Below are positions 5,823-7,491 of a stretch of 7,491 nt of DNA, piece after piece. The first letter of the stretch is position 1. The number at the start of each line of letters is the position of its first letter. The position numbers were made by a program, and so were the translations under genes. Origin of the DNA: Acidobacteriota bacterium (GTDB taxonomy: Bacteria > Acidobacteriota > Blastocatellia > Pyrinomonadales > Pyrinomonadaceae); contig SXVE01000159.1 of NCBI GenBank assembly GCA_005790265.1, positions 1 to 7,491 of the forward strand. The letters run 5' to 3'. The notes beneath the pieces were generated by a model. It was not told the DNA's origin. It did not search any database and was given only the letters and a program-made list of their open reading frames with translations.

Positions 5823-6899
5823 TCACCTATACGCTTCGGCGATTTTTTTGATTTGCGCGAGCGTTTTCGATTTTTCGAGATGCGGCGTTTTGGCAACGAT
5901 GGCGCGCAGCTCGGTTAAAAGTTTGTTAAATTCGGCGCGGTCGCTCGTGTCGGTTGCCGACGAATAAACGGTTTTGTCGGTTGCGTCGGCGGCGACGGGC
6001 GCGAGAAAATCGGTCAGATTTTTCAGCGACTGGCGACTATATTTGCCGTTCGGGTAAAAATTCAAATATTCGCCGTCGGTCGCGCGCAGTTGGTACAAAA
6101 TGCAGTTGATATAACCTTCGCACTCGCCCGGAATCGGATTTTGCGCCGCCGTCCACGCGATTTCTTCGGCAAGCGGCAAATTTTTATATTTGTCGCGCAA
6201 GCTCCAAAAAACCTCGCCGCGCACGAGCCATCTGCCCGACGGATCGCTGTAAACGATTTCTTCTTTGTTTTTTTCGAGAAAATCTTTGTACGGATTTTCC
6301 TCCTGTTTCTCAAGCGGAATTCGGTCGAGCGCGATTTTGACGGCGGTCAGGCGGCGAAAAGCAAAATCGGCTTGGTCGCTCTCTTTTTTGAATTCAGTTT
6401 GCGCGTCGGCGAGAAATTCGGCGATTTGCGCGATGTCGGCGAAAGCGGGCGCAGTTTGTTTGAGATATTTATCGGCGACGCTGCGGTAAATTTCGCCGCG
6501 CCGCGCGCTCGTAAAGTCGCGCGTTAGTTTTTTTGCAATCCAGCCGCTCGTTTCTTCTTCAGCTTTTCCGAGTCTGATTTTGTTCCAATCGCCGCTTTGT
6601 CCGAGCAGCGCGAACGTCGTGCCGATGCGTGCGATTTGGACGGTTTCCGCCGCGAAATCCGGTTCGCGCCGAATGCGCACGCCGTTTGCCGCGACGATAA
6701 TCTGCGCCGATTCCGCCGGTTTTTTAATCGCGGAAACCGGCGGCGTTTTTTTTGTCGAGGAATTTTTCTGCGCGGTATTTTTCGTCGGCGCGGAAGTTGA
6801 TTTGACCGGATTTTTAGTTTGCGCGGCGGCGGAAACCGCAAGCGACAAAATGATTGCGGCAACACTCGAAGCCGTAATTTTCAGGCGCGAATTTTTCAT
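5823..6899 (-). CDS. Secreted SH3b-domain protein of unknown function
   Basis: A 358-residue exported protein. The signal peptide has positive residues at 2-8 and a hydrophobic core at about 9-25, with a likely cut after SAAA (residue 26). A Lys/Ser/Thr/Pro-rich linker spans about 28-65. A bacterial SH3 domain follows at about 66-126 (ANGVRIRREPDFAAETVQIA, then the end motif GDWNKIRLG and SGWIAKKL), typical of modules that bind peptidoglycan or anchor proteins at the envelope. The remaining 230 residues are mostly helical, with a compact part near 215-290 (SGRWLVRGEVFW, and GECEGYINCILYQL with Cys260 and Cys266, which could form a disulfide outside the cytoplasm). I do not recognise this C-terminal domain, and no hydrolase active site is visible. 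The start at 6899 fits the signal peptide but lacks a Shine-Dalgarno sequence. It lies 57 nt after queG and could be cotranscribed with it. Confidence 0.78.
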   Translation of the reverse strand: MKNSRLKITASSVAAIILSLAVSAAAQTKNPVKSTSAPTKNTAQKNSSTKKTPPVSAIKKPAESAQIIVAANGVRIRREPDFAAETVQIARIGTTFALLGQSGDWNKIRLGKAEEETSGWIAKKLTRDFTSARRGEIYRSVADKYLKQTAPAFADIAQIAEFLADAQTEFKKESDQADFAFRRLTAVKIALDRIPLEKQEENPYKDFLEKNKEEIVYSDPSGRWLVRGEVFWSLRDKYKNLPLAEEIAWTAAQNPIPGECEGYINCILYQLRATDGEYLNFYPNGKYSRQSLKNLTDFLAPVAADATDKTVYSSATDTSDRAEFNKLLTELRAIVAKTPHLEKSKTLAQIKKIAEAYR

Positions 6900-6956
6900 T
6901 TGGTGCTTTTTTTTAGCGTGCGAATTTTTTCAAAAGAATCTCGAAAACAAAAAATC

Positions 6957-7491
6957 TCAAGAATGTTTTTTCAGAGCCGCGGCGTTGCGCTGCAAGCCGC
7001 CGAGTTTGGCGCGTTTGATGGCGCTGCGGCGAAATCTGGCGGCGTAATTTTCCGGCGTGAAATTGAGAATTTCGTCTAAATCGGCGGCGGTTTCCGCGCC
7101 GCGCGGCTCAAATCGCGCTTCGCCGGTCGGTTTTTCAAAACGATTCCACGGGCAAACGTCCTGACAAACATCGCAGCCGTAAAGCCAGCCGTTCAAATTT
7201 TCTTCGATTTCTGTCGGTAATTGCGGATCGCGAAGTTCGATTGTAGCGTATGAAAGACATTTTTTCGAATCAACGACATACGGCGCGACGATGGCGTCGG
7301 TCGGGCACGCGTCGAGACATTTCGTGCACGTTCCGCAGTGATTTTCGATCATTTCAACGTCGTATTCGAGTTCGATGTTCAAAACGATTTCGCCCAAGAA
7401 AACCCACGAACCGTACTCTTTCGTAATCAAATTCGAGTGTTTGCCGATCCAGCCGAGACCGGCGCGCGCCGCCCACGCTTTGTCCATGATC
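6957..7491 (-). CDS. queG: Epoxyqueuosine reductase QueG, C-terminal part (5' end outside window)
   Basis: QueG is the cobalamin- and Fe-S-dependent enzyme that reduces epoxyqueuosine to queuosine in the wobble position of tRNAs with a GUN anticodon. The visible 178 codons contain the family hallmarks: KAWAARAGLGWIGKHSNLI, the ferredoxin-like CGTCTKCLDACP (first cluster cysteines), CLSYATIELR, and GCDVCQDVCPWN (second cluster cysteines), then the closing RSAIKRAKLGGLQRNAAAL. All eight cluster cysteines seen in the family are there. The frame stays open to the window edge, so the ATG at 7487 is an internal Met just before the conserved motif, not the start; roughly half the protein is missing. 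It ends directly after the RNAAAL motif, without the C-terminal HEAT-like extension of the E. coli enzyme, as in shorter family members. Confidence 0.95.
   Translation of the reverse strand, partial: IMDKAWAARAGLGWIGKHSNLITKEYGSWVFLGEIVLNIELEYDVEMIENHCGTCTKCLDACPTDAIVAPYVVDSKKCLSYATIELRDPQLPTEIEENLNGWLYGCDVCQDVCPWNRFEKPTGEARFEPRGAETAADLDEILNFTPENYAARFRRSAIKRAKLGGLQRNAAALKKHS

Noticed and set aside
6580..7047. Plus-strand open frame of 155 codons spanning the SH3b gene start and the queG end
   Set aside because: It crosses two well-supported minus-strand genes and its translation looks like antisense of a signal peptide and linker; no family pattern.
7485..7487. ATG as the start of queG
   Set aside because: It lies directly before a conserved internal motif (KAWAARAGLGWIGKH) and the frame stays open to the window edge; the true start is outside.
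1..7491. A defence island, mobile element or new multi-gene system
   Set aside because: No transposase, integrase, terminal repeats, toxin-antitoxin pair or effector genes are seen; the Uma2 protein alone is not enough to claim a system. I also saw no tRNA, rRNA or riboswitch.

Overview
The window carries seven genes or gene fragments, all on the minus strand. The plus-strand reading frames are antisense shadows of these genes. GC looks to be in the mid-40s by eye, with strong use of GCG/CGC and AAA/GAA codons. The gene set (a seven-helix membrane AraC-type regulator, a Uma2-family nuclease, a lysine-less S41 peptidase, a secreted SH3b protein, QueG and MoaA) resembles an environmental Acidobacteriota-like genome, perhaps Blastocatellia. 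That placement is an impression from gene content and protein style, not a demonstrated assignment.

Layout in transcription order, from high to low coordinates: (1) the C-terminal part of queG (epoxyqueuosine reductase, tRNA modification), cut by the window edge; (2) a secreted SH3b-domain protein of unknown role, 57 nt downstream; (3) a 155-nt intergenic region with purine-rich short repeats and a candidate promoter placed for a nearly leaderless moaA; (4) a tight cluster moaA - Uma2-family nuclease - membrane AraC-type regulator, with gaps of 3 and 8 nt; (5) a 119-nt intergenic region holding an imperfect direct repeat of about 21 bp, followed by a secreted S41-family peptidase with a clear ribosome binding site; (6) an imperfect inverted repeat that may be a terminator, then a DinB-fold protein; (7) the first codons of a further gene leaving the window at position 1.

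Most genes are ordinary housekeeping or accessory functions, and I see no phage, CRISPR, transposase, defence island or obvious biosynthetic cluster. The points most worth a second look are: the tandem repeat with two-helical-turn spacing between the AraC-type regulator and the peptidase (a candidate operator linking the two); an in-frame insertion of about 30 codons in MoaA built from two different heptanucleotide repeat families; MoaA's C-terminal Gly-Gly codons doubling as the Shine-Dalgarno site of the Uma2 gene; and a shared promoter-like 13-mer, TTTTTGTTAAAAT, upstream of two genes that lack a Shine-Dalgarno sequence.
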